51,091 bases of DNA, taken from positions 1 through 51,091 of the forward strand of contig MFRW01000010.1 in the NCBI GenBank assembly GCA_001786575.1, read 5' to 3'. The notes below the pieces were generated by a model, which worked only from the letters and a program-made list of their open reading frames with translations, made no database searches and was not told the DNA's origin. Made by a program: the position numbers and the translations under genes. Numbering within the stretch: the stretch's first letter is position 1; each line of letters begins with the position of its first letter. This stretch comes from Candidatus Moranbacteria bacterium RIFCSPHIGHO2_01_FULL_55_24. GTDB lineage: Bacteria > Patescibacteria > Paceibacteria > Moranbacterales > UBA1568. Positions 6,085-14,137 of the stretch are shown one piece after another.

Positions 6085-6738
6085 AAAATTAAAGGGCCCC
6101 GTGGTCAGTTGATACTGATACATACGGGGCCCTGTCTGCGTGAATGGTTCGATCGATCCGAGGTGATGAGCGAAATATCGCTCCCGAGGCCTGGATATTG
6201 ATCTGGAACCCTCTGAACGAGGAGGTCGCATCCTGTGCGACAGGCGAGCGATAATTCTCGCTATGCTTCCAGCGGGTGGGGATAGATATCCCTTGCCCTA
6301 GCTATCGGAACGGAGGATGCGTGGCGACGCGGTCATGCATGAGGATCGCTCCTTCTGCATTCAGTTAGCCCGGGCACCATTGCGTCGGGCTGGTGGCTCG
6401 GCACGGTCCGCTTCCTGCTTGAGGTGCGGGCCGTGCCAGCGCCGACGGGCGAATATCAGGCGGTCGAAATAACGGCAGCGCCGGCGTCGGCAGGGTCGGT
6501 GTCGGTGCACATCTCCATGGGCGGACTGGTCTGGGTAGACATCGTAGCCTCCTTTGCTGTGAGCCATTCAAAGAAAAAACGGTTTCCTTCGCCGGGAGCA
6601 GTATGGAGCGTGTCTCTTGCGAGAAGACGCTCCCTTTATGGGTATAAAGGACTGCTGCGGTAGCGGGGACCGGAATGGCGAGAGGAAGACGATAGAGTCA
6701 CCTGCCTTTCGCCATCCCGGTTCTTTATTTTTAAACAA
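6085..6738 (-). ncRNA. Large structured RNA of unknown family, about 650 nt
   Basis: A consensus promoter and a strong terminator enclose about 650 nt with no long credible ORF but dense, mostly perfect helices. Examples in plus coordinates: a 13-bp stem 6669-6681/6709-6721; a three-way junction closed by 6597-6602/6651-6656 that holds hairpins 6605-6633 and 6633-6650; a multibranch loop closed by CTGGAA/TTCCAG (6203-6208/6267-6272) around three hairpins; GAGCGA-TATT-TCGCTC; an AGGA-GCGA-TCCT tetraloop hairpin. The 3' end is GGGCCCCGT/ACGGGGCCC at 6094-6132 followed by a U-rich tail. Hallmarks of tmRNA, RNase P RNA, SRP RNA and group II introns are absent. It lies upstream of a tRNA cluster, a setting also known for the GOLLD and ROOL large RNAs, but I see no basis for assigning it to either. 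Confidence 0.7.
6456..6542 (-). CDS. Possible 28-residue peptide inside the large RNA
   Basis: The sequence AAAGGAGG (plus positions 6549-6556) stands 6 nt before an ATG that opens 28 codons ending in TGA. The SD is an 8-nt match to the 16S tail. The peptide starts MSTQTSPPMEMC, is rich in Thr, Asp and Ala, and resembles nothing I know. About 195 nt of structured leader precede it and 370 nt of structured RNA follow. It may be a real small protein, a leader peptide, or chance. Confidence 0.4.
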   Translation of the reverse strand: MSTQTSPPMEMCTDTDPADAGAAVISTA

Positions 6739-6744
6739 CCAATT

Positions 6745-6773
6745 ATTATACACCCAAAAGCTTACTCTGTCAA
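6745..6773 (-). promoter_or_regulatory. Consensus promoter of the large RNA
   Basis: On the minus strand: TTGACA (6768-6773), a 17-bp spacer and TATAAT (6745-6750). This is a perfect sigma-70 consensus. Confidence 0.9.
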
Positions 6774-6826
6774 GACTCATTTGTCAATATATCTATATTT
6801 TGCTTTAAATAAAGCAAAAGTCTTGA

Positions 6827-8110
6827 TCAAGGGTTCAGTCGCTTGTATTCAGCCCACTGCTTGTTGGACCAGTTTTTCGGCTTATCCGAGAGCTTCTGAT
6901 CTTCGCCTGGATGCGGGAAGAGCGCCGGAGACTTGTAGTTGCTCCAGAAGCTGTCCTTGATGAATTCTTTCCCGTCTCGGCTCACCATCTGGGTGAAGAC
7001 GGTCTTCATGCTGCCGTCCGGATTGCTCTGGAGGATATGCGGCCCATCCACAGAAACCGTCCGGCCGTCCTTGGTGCCGAAGAAGCGGAAATAGAGTTCG
7101 GTACCCTGGATGCTCGCCTGCATAAAGACAGAGTGGCCGGTGTTGTTCATGAATTTGAAATCAGGCCTCGGGACATAGACGGTCGCATCCATACCATAGG
7201 GCTTGTAGTACTGGACCGGGTAGGAGTGATTGCGCCGCTCGGTGATCTTCATGCCGCTCCAGATCGCCGCCCGGAAGACGGTGGTCGATACCTGGCAGAT
7301 GCCGCCGCCGAATTCCGGCTCGGTCTTGTTGTTCCTTATCACGAGTTCCGGCAGGTAGCCGTGCTCGCCATCGACTTCGCCTAAGTGTTCCACGAACGAG
7401 AATTCCTCTCCTGGAGCGATCATGACGCCCTGGAATTGCTGGATTGACCGGTTGATGTTGTAGATGCGGTTCTTGGGCGAGCCGGCGAAGTTCGTCTTGC
7501 CTTCACCGATCATTTCGCGGAGCCCGAGGCGTTCCTTGTCGCGCGCGGTAATCGCCGGGGCGACAGTCTCGACGGGAAGCCGGAGCGAGAATGCCTTCCC
7601 GGACTGCTCGCCCATAAGCGCCGTTTTCAGGATGGCCAGACTCTCTTCTTTGTTGACGGTCGCGCCTGGCGCTTCCGGGGTGGCGACGATGATCTTCCCT
7701 TCGCTGTCCCCAGCAAAGACCGCGTCTTGCGGATCCACGTCCGCCTTGGCCGCGAAGTCATCGAGGAACTTCTGGATCTTCTCCTCCGAAACGGAAGACA
7801 GGAGGACCGTCCGTACCTGGGCGCGCTTCTCCCGCGGCATGGCGAAATCGCAGAAGCGATAGCCGACCGGACAGAAGGCCGGGTTTTCGACCTCCGAGCG
7901 GTAGTCATGAGCGAATTGGCTCTTGGTCGATATGTGGAGCCAGGAAGAGACGGTCTCGCTCGGGACGGTTTCCGAATACGCGCCGGCGGAGACGGTAATG
8001 CTCGGGACAGACGAAGCGCTCACGGTTCCCGGCAAGATCAAAATCCCCAGGATGAAGAAGGGCAGGAGGTTTCTGGTATGGAGAGCTGAAGAGGGAAGGA
8101 AGAGTCTCAT
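6827..8110 (-). CDS. VanW family protein with putative peptidoglycan-binding domain
   Basis: This 427-residue exported protein has an N-terminal hydrophobic segment (LLPFFILGILILPGTVSAS, residues 14-32). A region of about 200 residues resembles the PG-binding-4 type domain. The VanW core follows, with NRIYNINRSIQQFQGVMIAPGEEFSF, GGGICQVSTTVFRAA and NHSYPVQYY. VanW proteins occur in vancomycin-resistance clusters and widely in Gram-positives and Patescibacteria; their activity is not established, but cell-wall binding is likely. No SD precedes the ATG. A weak AT-rich hairpin follows at 6796-6818, and the promoter of the large RNA lies only about 55 bases beyond the stop. Confidence 0.85.
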   Translation of the reverse strand: MRLFLPSSALHTRNLLPFFILGILILPGTVSASSVPSITVSAGAYSETVPSETVSSWLHISTKSQFAHDYRSEVENPAFCPVGYRFCDFAMPREKRAQVRTVLLSSVSEEKIQKFLDDFAAKADVDPQDAVFAGDSEGKIIVATPEAPGATVNKEESLAILKTALMGEQSGKAFSLRLPVETVAPAITARDKERLGLREMIGEGKTNFAGSPKNRIYNINRSIQQFQGVMIAPGEEFSFVEHLGEVDGEHGYLPELVIRNNKTEPEFGGGICQVSTTVFRAAIWSGMKITERRNHSYPVQYYKPYGMDATVYVPRPDFKFMNNTGHSVFMQASIQGTELYFRFFGTKDGRTVSVDGPHILQSNPDGSMKTVFTQMVSRDGKEFIKDSFWSNYKSPALFPHPGEDQKLSDKPKNWSNKQWAEYKRLNP

Positions 8111-8197
8111 GGCTATGTTGGAATACAGAATGCCGATTCACCATTCAGGGAACCGGCATAAGAACGCTTTCCTCGAAATGGTAGGAGCGGACGGAGA

Positions 8198-8725
8198 CTA
8201 GAAACCGCGGACCTGGATCTTCTTGGTCTTGGTGGTGTCGGCCTTGGGAAGGCGGATCGTCAGGATGCCGTTCTTGAGAGAGGCGTCGGCTTTCTCGGGA
8301 ATCACATCTACCGGCAAGAGCACGGAACGGGAGAATCCTCCCCAGTAACATTCCTGGTAGTAGTAGTTGCCATTCTCGACGACTTCTTCGTTCTTGCGTT
8401 CGCCTTTGACGGTCACCATGTCGTTGTTGATCGAAACGTCCAGGTCTTCCGGCTTCACGCCGGCGATGGTGGATTTGATGACGATCTCGTTCTCTGTCTG
8501 GTAGACGTCGATCGTGAGCTGACCTTCGCTGCCGTCGCTCTCGCTCTGGGCGTACGACGGGGTCCAAGCTTCTTCGCGCGCCGGGAAAGCGGTCGGTTCG
8601 TGCATCGCTACCGAAGTCTCTTCCTCTTCGTTGTACACGGGAACAGACTCGCGGAATCCTCCCTCGTTCTCCAGGCTCTGGGCACCGGTGAGACGCTCAA
8701 AAAAGCTCCTTTTTTGTTTTGTCAT
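8198..8725 (-). CDS. Small heat-shock protein, Hsp20/alpha-crystallin family
   Basis: This 175-residue ATP-independent chaperone binds unfolding proteins and forms oligomers. The first 80 residues are acidic and probably disordered. The alpha-crystallin domain runs from about 83 to the end: LTIDVYQTENEIVIKSTIAG, PEDLDVSINNDMVTVKGER, the conserved GGFSRSVLLP and KNGILTIRLPK. The C-terminal IxI-type anchor is only weakly present (IQVRGF). The promoter is TTGCGC, a 17-bp spacer and TATACT (minus strand, around 8768-8796); the leader is about 35 nt. I see no CIRCE inverted repeat, so HrcA control is not evident. Confidence 0.92.
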   Translation of the reverse strand: MTKQKRSFFERLTGAQSLENEGGFRESVPVYNEEEETSVAMHEPTAFPAREEAWTPSYAQSESDGSEGQLTIDVYQTENEIVIKSTIAGVKPEDLDVSINNDMVTVKGERKNEEVVENGNYYYQECYWGGFSRSVLLPVDVIPEKADASLKNGILTIRLPKADTTKTKKIQVRGF

Positions 8726-8818
8726 ACGTTTTTCGGCGTTTAAAAGTGTTGTGTGAATACGCTCGTAGTATAGGATATTTCAAAAGCAAGCGCAAGAATG
8801 CCGGGGCGCCGGGAAGGG

Positions 8819-9307
8819 CTAGGAAAAATGGCTTATCAGCAGGTTATAGAGCGCATGGAGAAGGGTCGCGATGACCAGGGCGCCCGCGACCATGACGCTC
8901 TTGTGGGCGAGGGACGGGGCCTCTTTGCGGATGGCTCCGGCGAGGAGCATCGAGGTGACGGCATGGACGCCGAAGATCCCCAAGACCCCCAGATGCAGAA
9001 GACCGGAGAATTTGGAGAGGAGGATGGCTTCGATCGCCGCGAAGCCGAGCCCGAAGAGGAATCCGAAGAGGAGCGCCGCTCCGAAGGGACGCCGGGCCAG
9101 CGCCGCCAGAGCGCTTCCGCGATAGAGGAGGCCGAGCTTCACGCTCTCTTCGATGATTGCGAGGACCAGGAGCGTGCGGAATGATCCGCCGAGCACCAAC
9201 ACGCCGGCCTGGGTCGCCGGGAGCGAGAACGAGAAAAAGACGAGTTCTCCGAGGAGCGCCAGGGCGGCGGCGAGGACGCCTAAGACGAGAGGGAGGACGA
9301 GCGGCAT
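8819..9307 (-). CDS. PrsW-like intramembrane protease family protein
   Basis: The 162-residue protein is almost entirely hydrophobic, with about five membrane helices. It has the motif set of the PrsW/CPBP-like glutamic intramembrane proteases: EESVKLG (EExxK) near residue 53, FGLGFAAIEA near 87, GVHAVTS near 113 and LLHALYN near 150. Such proteases cleave membrane substrates such as anti-sigma factors. The gene starts 5 nt after the valS stop on the same strand, so the two are probably cotranscribed. The family call rests on motifs only. Confidence 0.7.
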   Translation of the reverse strand: MPLVLPLVLGVLAAALALLGELVFFSFSLPATQAGVLVLGGSFRTLLVLAIIEESVKLGLLYRGSALAALARRPFGAALLFGFLFGLGFAAIEAILLSKFSGLLHLGVLGIFGVHAVTSMLLAGAIRKEAPSLAHKSVMVAGALVIATLLHALYNLLISHFS

Positions 9308-9312
9308 GAGAT

Positions 9313-11952
9313 TTAGGCGGTTAAGTTCTTGAGAGCTTCCTCGACATTCCGGAGCTCTTCGGTGTTTCTCGCGAGGAGCTCGCGCGTGTTTGCGAGGATA
9401 TGCTCCGGAGCCTTTTTGGTGAAGAGCGGGTCGGCGAGACGCGCTTCCAGTCCGCGGATGTTCTTCTCGAGATTGGCCTGGTCGTTCTTGAGGCGGGCTG
9501 TCTCTTTCTCGATGTCGATGGCACCCTCGAGATGGACAAAGGCTTGGAGGGATTCGGACTGGACCAATGCCGAATGCTTCGGAGCCGTCGGCGCATCGTG
9601 CAGGGTCTCTATGCGGGCGAGACGCTTGAAGAGAGCTTCGTTTTCTCGGAGCGTCTCGAGAGATTTCCCGGAAGCGGTGATATCGAGCGGCTGGGCGGGA
9701 TCGATGCGGTAGACGGAACGCAGGGCACGGATACCCTTGACGAGCCCGGTCATGGCCCGGAAGCGCTCGGCCTGGGCCTTGTCCGAAGGGAGGGGAATCG
9801 CCTCGGGCCAGGCGGTTACCATGAGGAGCGTCTCTTTGCCGAGCGTGCTCCAGATGGCTTCCGAAACGAACGGGATGAACGGATGCCAGAGGCAGAGGAG
9901 CGTCTCCAGGACGAAGCGGAGCAAGGCGTCATTCTTCTCGATCTTGTGGATCTCTACGTACCAATCGGCGAAGTCGTCCCTGGTGAATTCGCGAAGCGCT
10001 TCGGTCGCGAGAGAGAACTGATGTGCCTCGAGATGCTTCGTGACCGTTTCCCGGGTAGCAGCGAGTCTTTCGAGAATCCAGTGATCGGCCGAGGAGCGGG
10101 CGAGAGGATCCGCTGTCACGGTTTCGCTCGACGAGAGGATGTAGCGCGCGATGTTCCAGAGCTTGTTCACGAAGTTCCGGCCACTCTCCAATTTGTCGAA
10201 GGAGAAGCGGGAATCATTCCCTGGCGTGATGTCGGAGAGGAGCGTGAGGCGGATCGCATCCGTCCCGTACTGCTTGCCGGCTTCGATCGGGTCGATGCCG
10301 TTCCCGAGCGATTTGGAAAATTTCTTGCCGTGCTCATCGCGCAGGATGCCGTGGATGTAGACTTCGCGGAAAGGGATGGTATCGAGGACGTAGGTCGTCA
10401 TGAGGATCATGCGGGCCATCCAGAAAAAGAGGATCTCGTGCCCCATCTGCATGAAGCTTGTCGGATGGAATGTCCGGAGGTCTTCGGTCTCGTCCGGCCA
10501 TCCCAGGGCGCTGAATGTCCAGAGTCCCGAAGAGAACCAGGTGTCGAGCGTGTCCGGGTCCTGTTCCCAGCCGGCGCCTTCCGGCGCTTCGGTGCCGCAG
10601 CAGATCTCTTCGCCGCGGTACCAGACCGGGATGCGGTGCCCCCACCAGATCTGGCGCGAGATGCACCAGGGGCGCAGGTTTTCTATCCAGTGGAGATAGA
10701 TTTTCGTAAAGCGTTCGGGCTGGATGGAAACTTTCTGATCCGGGTTCCCGCCATGGCCGACGGTGACTGCCTCGCGCATCAGGTCTTTGAGCGTCTTGCC
10801 GCGCCCGGGGATTTCCTTTTCGACATGGATGAACCATTGGTGCATCGGGAGCACTTCTGCCACATCGCCGAAACGATCGGACGTGCCGACACTCTGTACG
10901 ATATCCTCTTCGTTTTCCAAGAGGGAATTCTCGCGGAGCCAGGAAACAAATTTCTCGCGCGCCGCTTCTACGGTGAGTCCCTCGTATTGCGTTCCCGCGT
11001 TCTCGTTCATCTTCCCATCTTGCCCGATGACCTGGATAAGAGCGATGTCGCCATGACGCTCGTACATATCGAAATCCGCCTGGCTGTGGGCCGGAGTAAC
11101 TCCGACGGCGCCGGTGCCGAACTCCGGGTCGACGCTCTCATCGCCGATGACCTTTATCCCCAGAGGGTTCTTCGCTCCCACGTCCGCTGTAAACGTCTGG
11201 CCGATGTATTGCTGGTAGCGGGCATCATCCGGATGGACGGCGACGGCCGTATCGCCGAGCTTCGTTTCGGGCCGGGTCGTCGCGATAGGTATGGGGAAAT
11301 CTTTGGAGTAGCGGAGGGTGTAGAGCTTCGCCGGCCGTTTCACATGGACGAGCTCGTCATCGGAAGCGGTCGACTGGCCCTTTACCGACCAGTTCACGAC
11401 GCGGTAGCCTTTGTAGATGAGGCCGTCATCGTACATCTTCTTGAAAACCGCATTGACGGCGCGCACGCGAGCATCGTCGAAGGTGTACGCGAAGCGCGAC
11501 CAGTCGGCGCTCGATCCCATGGCCCGCACCTGCTTGATGATAGTTTCCTTGGACTGATCGGCGTAGGCGCGGATCTTCTCGAGGAGTTTCTCGCGACCGA
11601 GTTCTTGGCGGGGATTGGCGATGCCTTCTTCGATGAGGCTCTTCTCGACGCGGGCCTGTGTTGCTACGGCAGCGTGGTCGGCACCCGGCAGGAAGAGGGT
11701 GCGACAGCCGGCCATGCGCTTGTAGCGCGCCATGACATCCATGATCGAGTTTTCCATGGCGTGGCCCAGGTGGAGGATGCCGGTCACGTTCGGCGGCGGC
11801 ATGAGGACAGAGAAGGGCTCGGCATCGGCTTTCGTGACACCGGCTTTGATGCATTCGTCGGGATTGAAAAACCCGCTCTTGTCCCAGAGGGAGTAGAGTT
11901 TGCCTTCCCAGTCTTGCGGCTGGTAATTCTTGGGGAGAGCGTTCGGGTCCAT
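9313..11952 (-). CDS. valS: Valyl-tRNA synthetase
   Basis: This 879-residue class I synthetase charges tRNA-Val. The HIGH signature is HLGH at residues 61-64 and the KMSKS loop reads KFSKS. The editing (CP1) domain, the anticodon-binding domain and a C-terminal coiled coil (EKETARLKNDQANLEKNIRGLEARL) are all present, so the length is normal. A promoter of TTGAAA, 17 bp and TAACCT ends about 7 nt before the ATG, giving an almost leaderless mRNA. The PrsW-like gene follows closely downstream. A long open frame on the opposite strand is a codon-bias shadow. Confidence 0.97.
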   Translation of the reverse strand: MDPNALPKNYQPQDWEGKLYSLWDKSGFFNPDECIKAGVTKADAEPFSVLMPPPNVTGILHLGHAMENSIMDVMARYKRMAGCRTLFLPGADHAAVATQARVEKSLIEEGIANPRQELGREKLLEKIRAYADQSKETIIKQVRAMGSSADWSRFAYTFDDARVRAVNAVFKKMYDDGLIYKGYRVVNWSVKGQSTASDDELVHVKRPAKLYTLRYSKDFPIPIATTRPETKLGDTAVAVHPDDARYQQYIGQTFTADVGAKNPLGIKVIGDESVDPEFGTGAVGVTPAHSQADFDMYERHGDIALIQVIGQDGKMNENAGTQYEGLTVEAAREKFVSWLRENSLLENEEDIVQSVGTSDRFGDVAEVLPMHQWFIHVEKEIPGRGKTLKDLMREAVTVGHGGNPDQKVSIQPERFTKIYLHWIENLRPWCISRQIWWGHRIPVWYRGEEICCGTEAPEGAGWEQDPDTLDTWFSSGLWTFSALGWPDETEDLRTFHPTSFMQMGHEILFFWMARMILMTTYVLDTIPFREVYIHGILRDEHGKKFSKSLGNGIDPIEAGKQYGTDAIRLTLLSDITPGNDSRFSFDKLESGRNFVNKLWNIARYILSSSETVTADPLARSSADHWILERLAATRETVTKHLEAHQFSLATEALREFTRDDFADWYVEIHKIEKNDALLRFVLETLLCLWHPFIPFVSEAIWSTLGKETLLMVTAWPEAIPLPSDKAQAERFRAMTGLVKGIRALRSVYRIDPAQPLDITASGKSLETLRENEALFKRLARIETLHDAPTAPKHSALVQSESLQAFVHLEGAIDIEKETARLKNDQANLEKNIRGLEARLADPLFTKKAPEHILANTRELLARNTEELRNVEEALKNLTA

Positions 11953-12090
11953 ATGGCCCAGGTTACCAGGAAAAAAGCTTCATTTCAAGCCCGCTGGCAT
12001 CGATATTTGCTTTATTTAAGTTAAAAGCTCAAGGAAATTTTTTCTAAAAGAGTGAAAAGAAAATTTTTAATGAGAAGCATTTCGGGCAGG

Positions 12091-12122
12091 AAAAAAAGCC
12101 CGTAAGGTGTCCTTAAGGGCTT
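12091..12122 (-). terminator. Terminator of the 255-nt RNA
   Basis: On the minus strand AAGCCC pairs with GGGCTT, with an inner TAAGG/CCTTA helix and a 3-nt loop, followed by seven T. Confidence 0.85.
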
Positions 12123-12347
12123 CTTCGAGGATGGTGGTATGGGGAACTCCTCTGATGACAGGAGGTTGGAATCATCGCGGCTGCAGATATAGTCCCAGAG
12201 CCTCGGCTTGCCGGATATGGGGAGACCTACGCCCATTCGAGCTCGCCCGGGAGTCTAGCTGTTTCGGCCCAGTTGCGGGTGTTTATTCCGCCGGCTTCGG
12301 ATACGTCTCCGACGCCACTGTCTTTAACTGCTATTACCCCATACCAC
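12091..12347 (-). ncRNA. Structured RNA of unknown family, about 255 nt
   Basis: A promoter is followed by an RNA whose 5' end GTGGTATGGGG pairs perfectly over 11 bp with CCCCATACCAC (plus positions 12134-12144), enclosing about 214 nt. Inside are TCGGA-GACGTA-TCCGA, GCGG/CCGC, CGGC-AA-GCCG and CTCCT/AGGAG hairpins. A terminator follows at 12091-12122. The size is close to 6S RNA, but the interior is branched and not a single rod with a central bubble, so I do not call it 6S. RNase P, tmRNA and SRP signatures are absent. Confidence 0.6.
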
Positions 12348-12351
12348 GCCC

Positions 12352-12379
12352 AGTCTATCAGACAATTACCCCGTGTCAA
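12352..12379 (-). promoter_or_regulatory. Promoter of the 255-nt RNA
   Basis: On the minus strand: TTGACA (12374-12379), a 16-bp spacer and TAGACT (12352-12357). The TGA inside TTGACA is the stop codon of tsaD. The predicted start is at 12345, at the closing stem. Confidence 0.7.
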
Positions 12380-13467
12380 CGAAGCACTTGGAAGGGGAGA
12401 TTGGCATCTGGTTCCAGGGAAAGCGCCTTTTCACGGAGCGCTGTCCGCTCTTCTTCATTCATAGCGGCGAAGCGCATAACGGCAGCGGAGCCGATCATCG
12501 CGGCGTTGTCGAGGGAGTAGGCGAAGGGAGGAGTGAGAAATTGTGTTTCCGGAAAATCAGTCTGGAGGAGCGTCTGGAGCGAAGCACGCAGATGGACGTT
12601 CGCCGACACTCCGCCGGCGATGACGAAGGTCTGCGGAGAGTATTCCCGGAGCGCTCGCTCGGTCTTGCCGACCAGCACATCGACGACAGCTTCCTGGAAG
12701 GCATAGCACATGCCGGGGACGAAGTCCGGATCAGCCTTCCTCTCCGCGCTTTCTTTCTGGACAGAGTAGAGGACGGCGGTCTTCAGTCCGGAAAAGGAGA
12801 AGTCGTAGTTGTCCGCCGTAAGCATCGGGCGGGGGAATTTCTCGGCAAGCGGCCGGAGCTCTTCCTCGGTATGCGCTTCGCGGAAAGCATCCGCGCGCGC
12901 GGCGACTTCGGGCCCGCCGGGGTACGCGAGGCCGAGGAGCTTCGCGACCTTGTCGAAGGCTTCGCCGGCTGCGTCGTCCTGGGTCTCGCCCAGGATCTCG
13001 TATTGGAAGTGGTCGCGCATCAGGACGAGCTCGGTGTGCCCGCCGGACACGACGAGGGCGAGGAGGGGAAAGCGGAGCTCGGTGTTTTCCTGGAGGAGGT
13101 TGGCGTAGATGTGGCCCTCCAGATGCTGGATGCCCAAGAGCGGCTTCTGCCAGAGGAGGGAGAGCGTCTTCGCGGCATTCACGCCGACGATGAGGGCGGG
13201 CATGAGTCCGGGTCCTTGGGTGACGGCGATAGCGTCGATATCTTGCGGGGTGACGCGCGCGCGTTCGAGGCACTCCTCAAGCACCGGGACGATGTTCTTG
13301 ATATGCTCCCGCGAGGCGAGGGTTGGCACGACGCCGCCCCACTTGGCATGGAGCGAGGCCTGGGACTGGACGGTATTTGCGAGCACGCTTATGCCACCCT
13401 CGGTTTTTTCCAGGATGGCAGCGGCGGTCTCGTCGCAGGAGGTTTCGATGGCGAGAATCTTGGTCAT
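12376..13467 (-). CDS. tsaD: tRNA threonylcarbamoyladenosine synthase subunit TsaD
   Basis: This 363-residue ASKHA-fold protein transfers the threonylcarbamoyl group to A37 of ANN-decoding tRNAs, working with TsaB, TsaE and TsaC. Metal ligands H115 and H119 are in HLEGHIYAN. The N-terminal ILAIETSCDETA, the LVVSGGHTEL block, and FVIAGGVSANVHLR near the end are all conserved. Length is normal. The -10 box TACAAT (plus positions 13477-13482) ends 9 nt before the ATG, so the leader is a few bases at most. Its stop codon is embedded in the -35 box of the next RNA gene. Confidence 0.97.
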   Translation of the reverse strand: MTKILAIETSCDETAAAILEKTEGGISVLANTVQSQASLHAKWGGVVPTLASREHIKNIVPVLEECLERARVTPQDIDAIAVTQGPGLMPALIVGVNAAKTLSLLWQKPLLGIQHLEGHIYANLLQENTELRFPLLALVVSGGHTELVLMRDHFQYEILGETQDDAAGEAFDKVAKLLGLAYPGGPEVAARADAFREAHTEEELRPLAEKFPRPMLTADNYDFSFSGLKTAVLYSVQKESAERKADPDFVPGMCYAFQEAVVDVLVGKTERALREYSPQTFVIAGGVSANVHLRASLQTLLQTDFPETQFLTPPFAYSLDNAAMIGSAAVMRFAAMNEEERTALREKALSLEPDANLPFQVLR

Positions 13468-13482
13468 ATAGCCTATATTGTA

Positions 13483-13512
13483 CTAGAAAACCCCCGGAAA
13501 GCGGAGGTTCTC
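13483..13512 (-). terminator. Terminator after tRNA-Glu
   Basis: On the minus strand AACCTCCG pairs with CGGGGGTT around a short loop, followed by TTC. It lies between tRNA-Glu and the tsaD promoter. Confidence 0.6.
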
Positions 13513-13528
13513 GGTTTGGATTTTTTTG

Positions 13529-13600
13529 TAGCCCTACGGGGAGTCGAACCCCGCTTTTCAGGATGAAAACCTGATGTCCTAACCGATAGACGATAGGGCC
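13529..13600 (-). tRNA. tRNA-Glu (anticodon TTC)
   Basis: Acceptor GGCCCTA/TAGGGCT (first pair G-U), anticodon stem TCAGG/CCTGA with loop TTTTCAT, T arm CGGGG-TTCGACT-CCCCG, discriminator A. CCA is not encoded. A TATACA -10-like box lies just upstream. Confidence 0.93.
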
Positions 13601-13685
13601 ATTCTTTTGTCTGTATAAAGAAAAAGCAGCCGTAACTGCGTGGGCATCATAGCATTTTCCGAAGAAAAAGCAAGAGCTTCTGGGT

Positions 13686-13724
13686 AAAAAAATCCCTCGC
13701 GCTGGACGATGCCGGAACGAGGGA
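13686..13724 (-). terminator. Terminator of the 417-nt RNA
   Basis: On the minus strand TCCCTCG pairs with CGAGGGA around an 18-nt loop and seven T follow. Confidence 0.85.
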
Positions 13725-14102
13725 AGTGGCCAAAACCTTGGGGGCTTTGGATGGGTGAAAGGGTGGGAAGGAGGTCGCGCAAAAATATTGGGCGCCAGAG
13801 TCTTGCGATACATGGAGGGGTCTGAATGCTCGCTTGATACTGGCACACGCGCTTTTCTTGCCGCGGGAGGTTTGGGCTTTGGGGCGCCGCGCCTCCTTCC
13901 CGACTCCGGGAGACTTATTGACGAAAGGGTCAGTGAAAGGGGGATAACCCTGACCGTTCTTTCGGCATGGTATTCTGATCCACACCTAATGATTCGTCTT
14001 CTCAAAACCGAGTAGCACAGAGGCGGGGCTTAGTCCGTCTGTGGCCTGCAGGGACTCGAGTGGGGTCTTGCCGGAGTTTTCTGTCTCAAAGAACTGTAGA
14101 GT
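13686..14102 (-). ncRNA. Structured RNA of unknown family, about 417 nt
   Basis: A perfect consensus promoter and a strong terminator flank about 417 nt without a credible gene. The RNA has CACAGA/TCTGTG, GGTCAG/CTGACC, CCCG-GAGT-CGGG, GCCAG/CTGGC and a long-range 10-bp pairing GGGAAGGAGG/CCTCCTTCCC continued inward by GGCGCC/GGCGCC. I find no tmRNA, RNase P or SRP signature. An open frame of about 110 codons overlaps it but has no SD and no protein-like composition. Confidence 0.6.
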
Positions 14103-14108
14103 GAACGT

Positions 14109-14137
14109 ATTATAGAGAAAGCGGAGAATCTTGTCAA
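14109..14137 (-). promoter_or_regulatory. Consensus promoter of the 417-nt RNA
   Basis: On the minus strand: TTGACA (14132-14137), a 17-bp spacer and TATAAT (14109-14114), a perfect sigma-70 consensus. The TGA of the -35 box is the stop codon of the GH1 gene. Confidence 0.9.

Noticed and set aside
6424..6663. Plus-strand ORF inside the large RNA region
   Set aside because: No promoter or SD on the plus strand, while the minus strand has a consensus promoter and terminator.
6085..6738. tmRNA, RNase P RNA, SRP RNA or group II intron as identity of the large RNA
   Set aside because: No tRNA-like ends or T loop, no GAGGAAAGTCC block, no GGAAGCAGC SRP loop and no domain V. The same tests failed for the RNAs at 12091 and 13686.
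9400..12024. An 874-codon open frame antisense to valS
   Set aside because: It mirrors the valS codon pattern, has no SD or protein-family motif, and valS on the other strand is unambiguous.
12091..12347. 6S RNA
   Set aside because: Size and closing stem fit, but the several internal hairpins do not match the rod with a central bubble; left as unknown.
12373..13566. A 397-codon open frame antisense to tsaD
   Set aside because: It is a shadow of tsaD, runs into tRNA-Glu and has no recognisable motif.
13647..13985. Minus-strand ORF of about 112 codons in the 417-nt RNA
   Set aside because: No SD, composition not protein-like, and it reads through the terminator hairpin.
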